DNA from: Anaerolineae bacterium
Lineage (GTDB): Bacteria > Chloroflexota > Anaerolineae > Aggregatilineales > Phototrophicaceae
Assembly (NCBI GenBank): GCA_014379235.1
Contig: JACMMD010000095.1
Coordinates: 1-15,715 of the forward strand
DNA: 15,715 bases
Direction: 5' to 3'
The number at the start of each line of letters is the position of its first letter. Positions within the stretch are counted from its first letter, which is position 1. The notes beneath the pieces were generated by a model. That model worked only from the letters and a program-made list of their open reading frames with translations, made no database searches and had not been told where the DNA came from. This document shows positions 1-6,676 of the stretch, piece by piece. The position numbers and the translations under genes were made by a program.

Positions 1-446
1 CGGGACTGACGTGGGAATATCTCAGCAGCGTTATTCATCACAGCTTTTTGCCCGCCGTTTCGCTCATCATCGGCGCGACTGCGTTTCGCTTTATCATCGC
101 CAAAGCGCTGACTTCCACCGAACGATCCAGCGATTATGTGCAGTATGCGGAGATGGCCGCGCTGCCCAAACATAAAATTTTATTTTCATATATCGTTCGC
201 AACACGATGCTGCCACAGGTGACTGATCTGGGTCTGTCGCTTGGCGCGGTGTTTGAAGGCGCGATCATCACTGAAGTGGTGTTTGGTTATCCGGGACTCG
301 GTTATGTCCTCGTCAACGCCATCAATTCGGCGGACTACAACGTGATTATGGGCGTGACACTGCTGTCGGTGGTAGGCATTGCTACAGCATCGCTGCTGGT
401 TGACCTGAGCTATCCATTGTTCGATCCGCGTGTGCGCTATCGGTAA
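1..446 (+). CDS. Oligopeptide/dipeptide ABC transporter permease, OppB/DppB family (C-terminal part, cut by window start)
   Basis: The reading frame is open from base 3 with no start codon in view, so the gene begins left of the window and about 147 residues remain. It is an inner-membrane subunit of a peptide/nickel-type ABC importer. An EAA-type loop that docks on the ATPases is visible: DYVQYAEMAALPKHKI, then YIVRNTMLP. Hydrophobic stretches flank it (LIIGATAFRFIIA; LSLGAVFEGAIITEVVFG; LLSVVGIATASLLVDLSY). The C-terminus ends DPRVRYR, the usual family ending. An internal TTG at 48 is not a plausible start because the coding frame continues upstream without a break. The next permease and two ATPases follow on the same strand. 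The substrate cannot be told from the permease; peptides or other small polar solutes are possible. Confidence 0.93.
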   Translation, partial: GLTWEYLSSVIHHSFLPAVSLIIGATAFRFIIAKALTSTERSSDYVQYAEMAALPKHKILFSYIVRNTMLPQVTDLGLSLGAVFEGAIITEVVFGYPGLGYVLVNAINSADYNVIMGVTLLSVVGIATASLLVDLSYPLFDPRVRYR

Positions 447-454
447 TACAAAAG

Positions 455-539
455 GTTCGAGGAGCGAGGCACGAGGTTCGAGTAAGACAGTGAAAAGGTT
501 AAAGTCTGAAAGCTAACGGCTGATGGCTGACAGCTAAAA
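455..539 (+). repeat. Heptad repeat tract between the two permease genes
   Basis: The 114-bp gap between the permease genes is mostly degenerate 7-bp units. The first block reads GGTTCGA, GGAGCGA, GGCACGA, GGTTCGA (about 455-482). The second reads GCTAACG, GCTGATG, GCTGACA, GCTAAAA (512-539). Bases 465-485 recur exactly at 3523-3543. Such a gap is unusual in an opp/dpp operon, where permease genes normally abut, so a repeat may have inserted or expanded here. Function is unknown. Confidence 0.7.
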
Positions 540-560
540 ACTATTTTGGGGTAAAGACCG

Positions 561-1496
561 ATGATTGCTGTAAGAGATTTGTTTCGCTTTAGCCCGTCGT
601 TTCGAATTGGCGGAGTCATCATCGTGGTGATCGCGGTGATGGTGGTGCTGTCGTTCTTCTCACCTTACGAGCCGGACGATACCCGCGTTGTTTCACGCAA
701 TGAACCGCCCTCGCAGGAATTTATCTTTGGCACAACTTCGCAAGGGCAAGATGTTTTCTGGATGCTGACGTTCGCCATCCGTAACAGCCTGATTATCGCC
801 GGCCTCGCGGTGATGATCGGGCGCACGATTGGCGTGCTGGTGGGGATGCTGTCGGGCTATGTCGGCGGCACGATAGACCGTATTGTATCGTCGGTGGTAG
901 ACAGCTTTATCGTCATCCCGCGATTACCCCTGCTGATTTTGATCGCCACGATTATGCGCGGGCAAATGACGTTTGTGGGGCTGGGCCTTATCATCGGTTT
1001 GCTGGATTGGGCTGCTCCGTCCAAGCGTTATCGCGCTCAAATTATGACCCTGCGCGAACGTGACTTCACCCATACGGCGGTGTTCGCAGGTATGAACCCG
1101 CTCAAAATTGTCGTGCAAGAGCATCTACCGTTTCTGATTCCCTTCCTGTTAGCTGACGTTGTGAGCGGCTTTTTGTTCGCCATCGGCTTCGAGGTTACGC
1201 TGTCGATACTGGGCTTGAGCGACCTCGACACGCAGAGTATCGGCACACAAATTTATTGGGGCAACTACTATCAAGCGCTGCTGAGTAACCGCATATGGGT
1301 GCTGGCCGCGCCTATCATCGCGTCAATCGTGATCGTGATCGGCTTCCATCTGATCTCCGTCGGCTTGAGCAGCTACCTCGACCCACGCACCCGCTTAGAA
1401 CGGATGCAGCTCAAGAGCGGCGTGGCCCCTGCCGAACCCGTGATTGACCCGATCAGCGACACCATCAGCGGCCAAGTTCGGGGGACGAATTCATGA
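561..1496 (+). CDS. Oligopeptide/dipeptide ABC transporter permease, OppC/DppC family
   Basis: This 311-residue inner-membrane permease is the partner of the upstream subunit. A hydrophobic N-terminal segment (about 17-34) is followed by the short family element FGTTSQGQDVFW (56-67). Further membrane segments lie at about 75-98, 119-150, 190-218 and 246-270. The EAA-like loop is RERDFTHTAVFAGMNPLKIV (165-184), leading into HLPFLIP. The C-terminus has the family signature YLDPRTR (272-278) plus a polar tail of about 33 residues. The ATG at 561 follows a GGGG-containing stretch and starts a sequence of normal family length. Its stop overlaps the next start as ATGA (1493-1496), which implies translational coupling to the first ATPase. 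Confidence 0.95.
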   Translation: MIAVRDLFRFSPSFRIGGVIIVVIAVMVVLSFFSPYEPDDTRVVSRNEPPSQEFIFGTTSQGQDVFWMLTFAIRNSLIIAGLAVMIGRTIGVLVGMLSGYVGGTIDRIVSSVVDSFIVIPRLPLLILIATIMRGQMTFVGLGLIIGLLDWAAPSKRYRAQIMTLRERDFTHTAVFAGMNPLKIVVQEHLPFLIPFLLADVVSGFLFAIGFEVTLSILGLSDLDTQSIGTQIYWGNYYQALLSNRIWVLAAPIIASIVIVIGFHLISVGLSSYLDPRTRLERMQLKSGVAPAEPVIDPISDTISGQVRGTNS

Positions 1497-2527
1497 CGAC
1501 CAACGTCAACACCAACACCATCGTCGAGGCGAAGAACCTCAAGGCGTACTACATCACCCGCGCTTATGGCATCGAACGGGTGGTTAAAGCCGTCGATGAT
1601 ATTTCTATCCAAGTCAAAGAAGGCGAGATTTACGGCATCGCAGGCGAGTCCGGCTGCGGCAAATCGTCGCTGCTGAAAGTGCTGCTCGGCGCGCATCAAG
1701 CGCCGCTGACAGTGGTCGATGGCTCGGTGAAATATCGGTTCGATGGCAATGAAATCAACGCGCTCTCGAAGCAGGAAATGGAGCATAAGGACGTTCGCTG
1801 GCGGCAGGTTTCGTACATTCCGCAGGGGTCGATGCACGTTCTCAATCCGGTGCGCCGTATCCGCGACACGTTCCACGACTTCATACAGGCGCATCGCCCG
1901 ATGAAACGCCATGAGTCCAACGAACTGGCGCGCAACTATTTGCGCGATCTTGGACTGCCGGACAAAGTGCTGGGCGCGTATCCGCATCAGCTTTCGGGCG
2001 GGATGCGCCAGCGCGTGACGATTGCCCTCGCAACGATCCTGTGGCCCAAGCTGATCTTCGCGGACGAGCCGACGACAGCGCTCGACGTGGTGGTGCAGCG
2101 CGGCGTGATTCAACTGTTGAAAGAGATTCAGCAGAAAGAGCGCAGTACACTGGTGCTGATTACGCACGACATCGGCGTTCACGCCAACCTTGCAGACCGC
2201 ATCGCAGTTTTGTATGCCGGCAAGCTGGTTGAGGAAGGCGATACGCGCACAATCCTCAAGACTCCCATGCACCCATACACCCAGTTTTTGATTAAATCAC
2301 TGCCGCGTTTAGATGATCGCGGGGCGCGTGTGGGTATTCCCGGACGCCCACCCGCGCTGGAAAATCCACCGCCGGGCTGTCGCTTTCATCCGCGCTGCCC
2401 GTTGGCGATGGACAAATGCCGCACGATTGACCCGCCATTGATTACCGTGCAGCCCGGCCACCGCGTCGCCTGTCACGTTGTTACAGACGCGATGTTACCG
2501 GAGATGTCTCATGCAGCCAGCGCCTAA
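1493..2527 (+). CDS. Oligopeptide/dipeptide ABC transporter ATP-binding protein, OppD/DppD family
   Basis: This 344-residue cytoplasmic ATPase is one of two that power the importer. Walker A is GESGCGKS (51-58), the Q-loop Gln is in YIPQGSM (Q111), the signature is LSGGMRQ (167-173), Walker B is LIFADE (187-192) and the H-loop is LITHD (H225). The C-terminal oligopeptide/dipeptide transporter domain is present, with PGRPP followed by the Cys pattern GCRFHPRCPLAMDKC (C296, C302, C309) and C327. In some members of this family such cysteines bind an iron-sulphur cluster; the cysteines are visible here, the cluster is inferred. The gene overlaps its upstream neighbour by 4 bp and the next gene by 17 bp, typical of a tight operon. 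Confidence 0.96.
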   Translation: MTTNVNTNTIVEAKNLKAYYITRAYGIERVVKAVDDISIQVKEGEIYGIAGESGCGKSSLLKVLLGAHQAPLTVVDGSVKYRFDGNEINALSKQEMEHKDVRWRQVSYIPQGSMHVLNPVRRIRDTFHDFIQAHRPMKRHESNELARNYLRDLGLPDKVLGAYPHQLSGGMRQRVTIALATILWPKLIFADEPTTALDVVVQRGVIQLLKEIQQKERSTLVLITHDIGVHANLADRIAVLYAGKLVEEGDTRTILKTPMHPYTQFLIKSLPRLDDRGARVGIPGRPPALENPPPGCRFHPRCPLAMDKCRTIDPPLITVQPGHRVACHVVTDAMLPEMSHAASA

Positions 2528-3491
2528 CACGAATTTGCTCGAAGTCGCGGATTTGACCAAGACGTTCACCGTCCGTCAGGGGTTTTCGTCCGCCAGTTTT
2601 GATGCCGTAGATGATGCGACGTTCACGCTGCAATCCGGTCAGCCGGAGATTTTCACCATCGCTGGCGAAAGCGGCAGCGGAAAGACGACGCTGGCACGCA
2701 TGATTATGGGCATGGAACTGCCGACGGGCGGCGTTCTGCGTTACAAAGGCCGCGACGTGGCTAAATTAAGCGGGCGCGAACGGCGCTCGTGGTTCTTTCG
2801 AGAAGTTCAGCCTGTGTTTCAAGACCCGTTTGCCACGTTCAGCCCGTTGAAGCGCGTCGATCACTACCTGTACGAGACGGTGGCCAACTACAAAATCACC
2901 GACAAACGCGGCGCGGACGCTTACATCGACAGCATTTTGCACGAGGTTGGCCTGTCGATAATGGAAGTCAAAGGACGCTACCTCAACGAGCTTTCCGGCG
3001 GGCAAGCGCAGCGCGTTTCGATTGCGCGGGCGCTGCTGACGCATCCATCGCTGATCGTGGCGGATGAACCTGTGTCGATGTTGGATGCTTCGCTGCGAAT
3101 GTCGATTGTCAATATGTTCCGCAAGCTGAAAGACGATCAGCAGGTCAGCATTTTGTACATTACGCACGACCTTGCGACGGCATATTACATGGCAGACCGC
3201 ATCGCCATTATGCTGCGCGGCTGGATTGTCGAGATGGGGCCCGTCGAACTGGTGCTCGGTAATCCCCTGCATCCGTATACACAGAACCTCAAGGCGTCGA
3301 TTCCCGAAGCCGACCCCGATAAAGTGTGGACGGAGAAGATCAGCCTATCCGAGATGGAGAGCGAAGAATATACGCTCACGGGCTGCAAGTTCGCGGGGCG
3401 CTGCCCGCATGTGATGGAGAAGTGTCGCAGCCATGTGCCGCCGAATTTTGCCCACGAGGGGCGGATGGTCAAGTGCTTCTTGTACGAGTGA
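2511..3491 (+). CDS. Oligopeptide/dipeptide ABC transporter ATP-binding protein, OppF/DppF family
   Basis: This is the second ATPase, 326 residues from the chosen start. Walker A is GESGSGKT (52-59), the Q-loop is VFQDPF (Q104), the signature is LSGGQAQ (161-167), Walker B is LIVADE (181-186) and the H-loop is YITHD (H219). The C-terminal Cys pattern is GCKFAGRCPHVMEKC (C292, C298, C305) plus C322. An in-frame TTG at 2478 would add 11 residues. The ATG at 2511 is preferred because GGAG lies at 2500-2503, 7 nt upstream, and the protein then begins like its relatives (NLLEVADLTKTF). It is the last gene of the operon; heptad repeats and an inverted repeat follow. Confidence 0.95.
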   Translation: MQPAPNTNLLEVADLTKTFTVRQGFSSASFDAVDDATFTLQSGQPEIFTIAGESGSGKTTLARMIMGMELPTGGVLRYKGRDVAKLSGRERRSWFFREVQPVFQDPFATFSPLKRVDHYLYETVANYKITDKRGADAYIDSILHEVGLSIMEVKGRYLNELSGGQAQRVSIARALLTHPSLIVADEPVSMLDASLRMSIVNMFRKLKDDQQVSILYITHDLATAYYMADRIAIMLRGWIVEMGPVELVLGNPLHPYTQNLKASIPEADPDKVWTEKISLSEMESEEYTLTGCKFAGRCPHVMEKCRSHVPPNFAHEGRMVKCFLYE

Positions 3492-3494
3492 AGA

Positions 3495-3549
3495 AAGTAC
3501 AGAGTACAGAGCAAAGCAGGTACGAGGCACGAGGTTCGAGTAAAGACTG
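3495..3549 (+). repeat. Heptad repeat tract after the peptide-transporter operon
   Basis: Period-7 units follow the OppF-type stop codon: AGTACAG twice, then AGCAAAG-like, then GTACGAG, GCACGAG, GTTCGAG and TAAAGAC. Positions 3523-3543 match 465-485 over 21 bases. The tract is non-coding and falls in a convergent gap. Confidence 0.65.
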
Positions 3550-3555
3550 GTTTAG

Positions 3556-3606
3556 GGGCGACCCTGCTCAACACAAAGAGCCGTGAACTTGATTTTCGGG
3601 TCGCCC
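3556..3606. terminator. Inverted repeat, possible bidirectional terminator
   Basis: GGGCGACCC (3556-3564) is the exact reverse complement of GGGTCGCCC (3598-3606), with 33 nt between. The pair sits between two converging genes, which suggests transcription termination from either side. The loop is long and there is no clean T tract. The arms resemble the GGGGCGAC...GTCGCCCC palindromes elsewhere in the window, so it may be a decayed or interrupted member of that repeat family. Confidence 0.4.
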
Positions 3607-3631
3607 GTACATATACATAGCGAACGTTACT

Positions 3632-4663
3632 CTAAGCTAGAACGGCTTCGACCAGACTCACGGCTGAATCCGTCGGTATCACGCTAGTGAGGCGGAAGCC
3701 GGCCTTCTCCAACAGGGCCGCATATTCGGACTCGATGCGTTCTTGACCGCCCGGTATCACCAGCATCACCATATCCAGCACCTTGCCCGGATGCGGCGTA
3801 TCGCCAGCAGGCAGCACCATCTCGATTATCAACAGCCGACCACCCGGCTTCATGGCCTTACGACAGTTGCTCAGGATTGTGAGGCACTGATCCTCATTCC
3901 AATCGTGGATAATGTGCGACAGCAGATAGGCGTCGCCCCCGGCTGGCACGGCCTCGAAGAAACTGCCGGACTCGATGCTGACGCGCTCGGCTACGCCGTG
4001 CGCCTTGAGCAGCGCTGGTGCTTCGCTGACGACGTGCGGCATGTCGAACAGGATGCCGCGTGGCCCGGCATGTTGGGCCAAGATCGCGGCCAGCAGGTTG
4101 CCAGTCGCGCCGCCCACGTCAACGATGGTCTCGAAAGGGGAGAAGTCGTAAGCCGCAGCGATGGCTGGTGGCTCTGCACCATGAAAGCCGACCATTGTCT
4201 CGCTGAACAGGGACGCCATATCGGGATGTTGGGCGAGATATTCGAAAAACGGCATGTTCCACGCCTTCTGCATACCGGTCTGGCCAGTTTCGAGGGAATA
4301 CATAATTTCGTCCCAAGCGGCGTTTATCCATTCGCTGCCGAATGAGAGTAGGGTGGCCCGCGCCGAACCGGGTGCGTTGGTCTTGAGCGCCTCACCTAGC
4401 GGCGTTAGGGCGAAACGCTGCGCGTCTTGTTCGGTGAGGATACCCAAGCTCGCCAGAGTACGCATCAGGCGGTGCAAGGTGGGCGCATGGGTGTGCGTGG
4501 GGCCGCATAACTCGGCGGCATTTTTCGGCCCATCTGCGAGCAGATCGGCCAAGCCCAACTTGGCGGCGGCGTAGACGATCCTCGATATCCAGTAGGCGTT
4601 CCCCATCTGGATGAGTTGAACGTGTGCGGGTAATGTGGTGCCTGTCGTCTGGTTTGCGGTCAC
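3632..4663 (-). CDS. SAM-dependent O-methyltransferase, plant/actinobacterial O-methyltransferase-2 family
   Basis: A 343-residue cytoplasmic methyltransferase. The N-terminal part (about 12-95) is a helical, winged-helix dimerisation region (GNAYWISRIVYAAAKLGLAD; RLMRTLASLGIL; TPLGEAL). The C-terminal Rossmann domain has SAM motif I VDVGGATGN (181-189), the acidic residue of FDMPH (D207), HIIHDWNED (250-258) carrying the His/Asp pair usually near the catalytic site, MKPGGRLLIIE (271-281) and GGQERIESEY (305-314). Relatives methylate hydroxyls on polyketides, phenolics or carotenoids (hydroxyneurosporene type); the substrate here is unknown. The start is GTG, chosen because AGGAG (complement at 4670-4674) lies 6 nt upstream and the N-terminus then matches family length. 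It stands alone, with no biosynthetic cluster around it. Confidence 0.92.
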   Translation of the reverse strand: MTANQTTGTTLPAHVQLIQMGNAYWISRIVYAAAKLGLADLLADGPKNAAELCGPTHTHAPTLHRLMRTLASLGILTEQDAQRFALTPLGEALKTNAPGSARATLLSFGSEWINAAWDEIMYSLETGQTGMQKAWNMPFFEYLAQHPDMASLFSETMVGFHGAEPPAIAAAYDFSPFETIVDVGGATGNLLAAILAQHAGPRGILFDMPHVVSEAPALLKAHGVAERVSIESGSFFEAVPAGGDAYLLSHIIHDWNEDQCLTILSNCRKAMKPGGRLLIIEMVLPAGDTPHPGKVLDMVMLVIPGGQERIESEYAALLEKAGFRLTSVIPTDSAVSLVEAVLA

Positions 4664-4935
4664 GTTATGCTCCTATGATATTCAGACGGCTTTTGATTGA
4701 TCTATAACTAACTTATCTCAACACTTTTTGATGTTATATGGACACACCTATTAATATAGCAGTTGAACAAAAATGTCGCAGTGCTCACTTATATATTTTA
4801 CAATCAGGGAGCGTGTTGTCAAACTATGGCTTACGGCGTCGCTGGCCTCAGTGACCCCTACCGCGCTGACGCTTCCCCGCGTAATATCTATCACTTTATT
4901 CACACATTCATTTCGTCACAAGGAGATCGCTTACC
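4664..4935. other. AT-rich divergent intergenic region
   Basis: These 272 bp separate the methyltransferase (minus) from the esterase (plus). About 4675-4810 is much richer in A+T than the flanking genes, as expected for divergent promoters. It includes TATTAATA, a perfect 8-bp palindrome, near 4750. No -35/-10 pair with good spacing could be assigned on either strand. Apart from the ribosome binding sites, no other element was recognised, and short open frames here have no family resemblance. Confidence 0.5.
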
Positions 4936-5913
4936 ATGCCGTTCTATGATCTGCCGCTGTCCGCGCTGCAAACTTATCTGCCTGATCGTTCTGAGCCTGC
5001 CGACTACGAGTCGTTCTGGACGCAAACGCTGGCCGAGTCACGCAAGTATGATTTGAACGCGGTGTTTGAACCCTACGACGCGGCGTTATCGCTGGTCGAT
5101 GTGTATGACGTGACGTTCTCAGGCTACGGTGGGCAGCGTGTGAAGGGCTGGTACATCCGGCCAAAGGGCATCGCTGGAGCGCTGCCGTGCGTTGTTGAGT
5201 ACATCGGCTACGGCGGTGGGCGCAGCTTGCCGCATGATCGTTTGATCTGGGCGAATGCGGGTTTCGCGCACTTCGTGATGGATACACGCGGACAGGGCAG
5301 CGCCAATCTGCCGGGAGATACGCCCGATCTACCGGACGGCGCGAACCCGTTCTATCCCGGCTTCATGACGCAGGGCGTGTTAGACCCGCAGACGTATTAC
5401 TATCGGCGTGTGTTCACCGATGCGGCACGGGCCATTGAAGCGGCCCGCAGCCGCAGCGATGTCGATTCGCAGCATGTTGCGGTTACGGGTGGCAGTCAGG
5501 GCGGCGGGATTTCGATTGCGGCGGCGGCGCTTGTGCCAGACGTGGAAATGTGCGTTGCAGATGTGCCGTTCCTGTGCGATTTCCGGCGCGCTGTCGGGCG
5601 AACGGACAAGCATCCGTATCAGGAGATCAGCCAGTATCTGAGCATCCATCGTGGGCATGTGGCGCGGGTGTTCGATACGCTGGATTACTTCGATGGGCTG
5701 AACTTCGCGCCGCGTATTCAGGCGAAAACGTTTTTCAGCGTGGCGTTGATGGACGATGTTTGCCCGCCATCAACGATCTACGCGACCTATAACTATATCA
5801 GCGCGCCGAAGGACATTCGCGTGTATTCATATAACAATCATGAGGGCGGCGGCACGATTCACAACGGGGAAAAATTGCGCTATGTGCGCCGCGAGTGGGC
5901 GCTGTTGGGCTAG
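4936..5913 (+). CDS. Acetylxylan esterase / cephalosporin-C deacetylase, carbohydrate esterase family 7
   Basis: A 325-residue alpha/beta hydrolase that removes acetyl groups from xylo-oligosaccharides and often from cephalosporin C. The family RGQG element is at 118-121 (MDTRGQGSANL). The nucleophile elbow is GGSQGGG with Ser187. The catalytic Asp is D273 in LMDDVCPPS and the catalytic His is H302 in NNHEGGG. Length and triad spacing match the well-studied Thermotoga maritima enzyme (S188, D274, H303). There is no signal peptide, so it is probably cytoplasmic, as usual for CE7, acting on imported acetylated sugars. The ATG at 4936 has AAGGAG at 4919-4924, a rather long 11-nt spacing. Its stop shares CTAG with the convergent Uma2 gene. 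Confidence 0.95.
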   Translation: MPFYDLPLSALQTYLPDRSEPADYESFWTQTLAESRKYDLNAVFEPYDAALSLVDVYDVTFSGYGGQRVKGWYIRPKGIAGALPCVVEYIGYGGGRSLPHDRLIWANAGFAHFVMDTRGQGSANLPGDTPDLPDGANPFYPGFMTQGVLDPQTYYYRRVFTDAARAIEAARSRSDVDSQHVAVTGGSQGGGISIAAAALVPDVEMCVADVPFLCDFRRAVGRTDKHPYQEISQYLSIHRGHVARVFDTLDYFDGLNFAPRIQAKTFFSVALMDDVCPPSTIYATYNYISAPKDIRVYSYNNHEGGGTIHNGEKLRYVRREWALLG

Positions 5914-6476
5914 TTTCCGCCAGCCGCTTTCACAAACAATGCCTTCACTTCTAATTCAAAACCCGGCAGTACATCGCCGCCGTCAAGCATGTCATTCATG
6001 CCGACTGTGTACGTAGGCTGGCCGGGTTTAAGCACGTCAACTCGCGGGTTATCGGTATAAATAATCCAGACGAGGCGTGTACCGTTCAGCAAGTAGTAAG
6101 CGGCTTTCTCGCGCAGTTCTCGCTGAGATTGTTTGGGCGACTGCACCTCTACCGCTAGATCGGGTATAAAAGGTGCGGGACTCTGATTGATGAGCGGGCC
6201 TTTGTCGGTGGCGATGAAGGATAGATCGGGGATGCGATCATTCTCGTCGTCGTCCGGCATACTGTAGCGCGCTTCTGGTAAAGCCCAACCGATAGGATTC
6301 TTGTCGAGAAAGTTCATGATGGCATGTCCCAAGATCATGACAATCCAAGCGTGTAACAGCGTGGGCATTTTTTCAATGATCTCCCCGTGAATGAGTTCAA
6401 AGCGCTTATCATCGTTCTCAGGTCGAGCGACATATGCCTCGAACTCCTCAACGGTATACAGCTTTTCGATTGCCAC
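5910..6476 (-). CDS. Uma2 family protein (DUF820), predicted PD-(D/E)xK nuclease fold
   Basis: A 188-residue protein of a family that is very abundant in Chloroflexota and cyanobacteria and is assigned to the PD-(D/E)xK nuclease superfamily. Its biological role is mostly unproven. Visible family landmarks are YTVEEFEAY (7-15), FELIHGEIIEK (26-36), IPDLSFI (82-88), PDLAVEVQSP (105-114), LREKAAYYLLNG (121-132) and VWIIYTDNPRVDVLKPG. D106, E110 and K124 are candidates for the acidic/Lys active-site set. The GTG start at 6474-6476 is supported by a full AGGAGGT ribosome site (complement at 6482-6488), 5 nt away. It converges on the esterase with overlapping stops. It could be a solitary nuclease or a mobile-associated gene; no partner gene is visible. 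Confidence 0.9.
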   Translation of the reverse strand: MAIEKLYTVEEFEAYVARPENDDKRFELIHGEIIEKMPTLLHAWIVMILGHAIMNFLDKNPIGWALPEARYSMPDDDENDRIPDLSFIATDKGPLINQSPAPFIPDLAVEVQSPKQSQRELREKAAYYLLNGTRLVWIIYTDNPRVDVLKPGQPTYTVGMNDMLDGGDVLPGFELEVKALFVKAAGGN

Positions 6477-6501
6477 GATTGACCTCCTGCCATTTTGTAA
6501 C

Positions 6502-6510
6502 AGTATAGCA
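6502..6510 (-). promoter_or_regulatory. Extended -10 promoter for the Uma2 gene
   Basis: On the minus strand the sequence reads TGCTATACT, an extended -10 (TGn plus TATACT, five of six matches to TATAAT). It lies about 26 nt before the GTG start and just upstream of the strong AGGAGGT site. No good -35 is seen, which an extended -10 can tolerate. The inferred leader is short, roughly 20 nt. Confidence 0.5.
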
Positions 6511-6547
6511 TTCCCTAGCGGATCGGCCTTATCCTGAATTGAGCGCT

Positions 6548-6602
6548 GGTTACGGGATTGTAATCAGGCTGTAACCATGCTGAAATGCGCGGCTGTCATG
6601 CT
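6548..6602 (+). promoter_or_regulatory. Candidate response-regulator operator and promoter before the histidine kinase gene
   Basis: GGTTACG begins at 6548, GTAATC at 6560 and GTAACC at 6571. Taking GTTACG at 6549, the three elements sit on an 11-bp pitch. They continue as ATGCTGAAATG and are followed 9 nt later by CATGCT (6597-6602), a possible -10. The first element can also be read as an inverted copy of GTAACC. The same composite recurs at 9648-9702 with identical spacing. OmpR/PhoB-type regulators typically bind tandem half-sites 11 bp apart, overlapping the -35 position, so the regulator encoded at 8410 is the obvious candidate. That assignment is inferred. Confidence 0.6.
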
Positions 6603-6676
6603 AACAATAGTGGCAGCCGTCAAACAGGCCTTGTCCAAGACCAAGTACGATAAGACGGCGATACGAGATAAACCCC

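Noticed and set aside
1373..2272. Long open frame (299 codons) on the minus strand
   Set aside because: It lies opposite the OppD-type ATPase, has Arg/His-rich low-information content and no family features; it is a codon-bias shadow.
2478..2510. Upstream TTG start for the OppF-type ATPase
   Set aside because: The ATG at 2511 has GGAG 7 nt upstream and gives the usual family N-terminus; the extra 11 residues (LQTRCYRRCL) look like out-of-frame OppD coding.
4664..4935. Promoter -35/-10 pairs in the divergent gap
   Set aside because: Several TTGAAC, TATATT and TATAGA-like words exist, but none pair with 16-18 bp spacing on either strand.
4763..5056. Open frame (97 codons) overlapping the esterase start
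   Set aside because: No family resemblance; it overlaps the well-supported CE7 start and its AAGGAG site.
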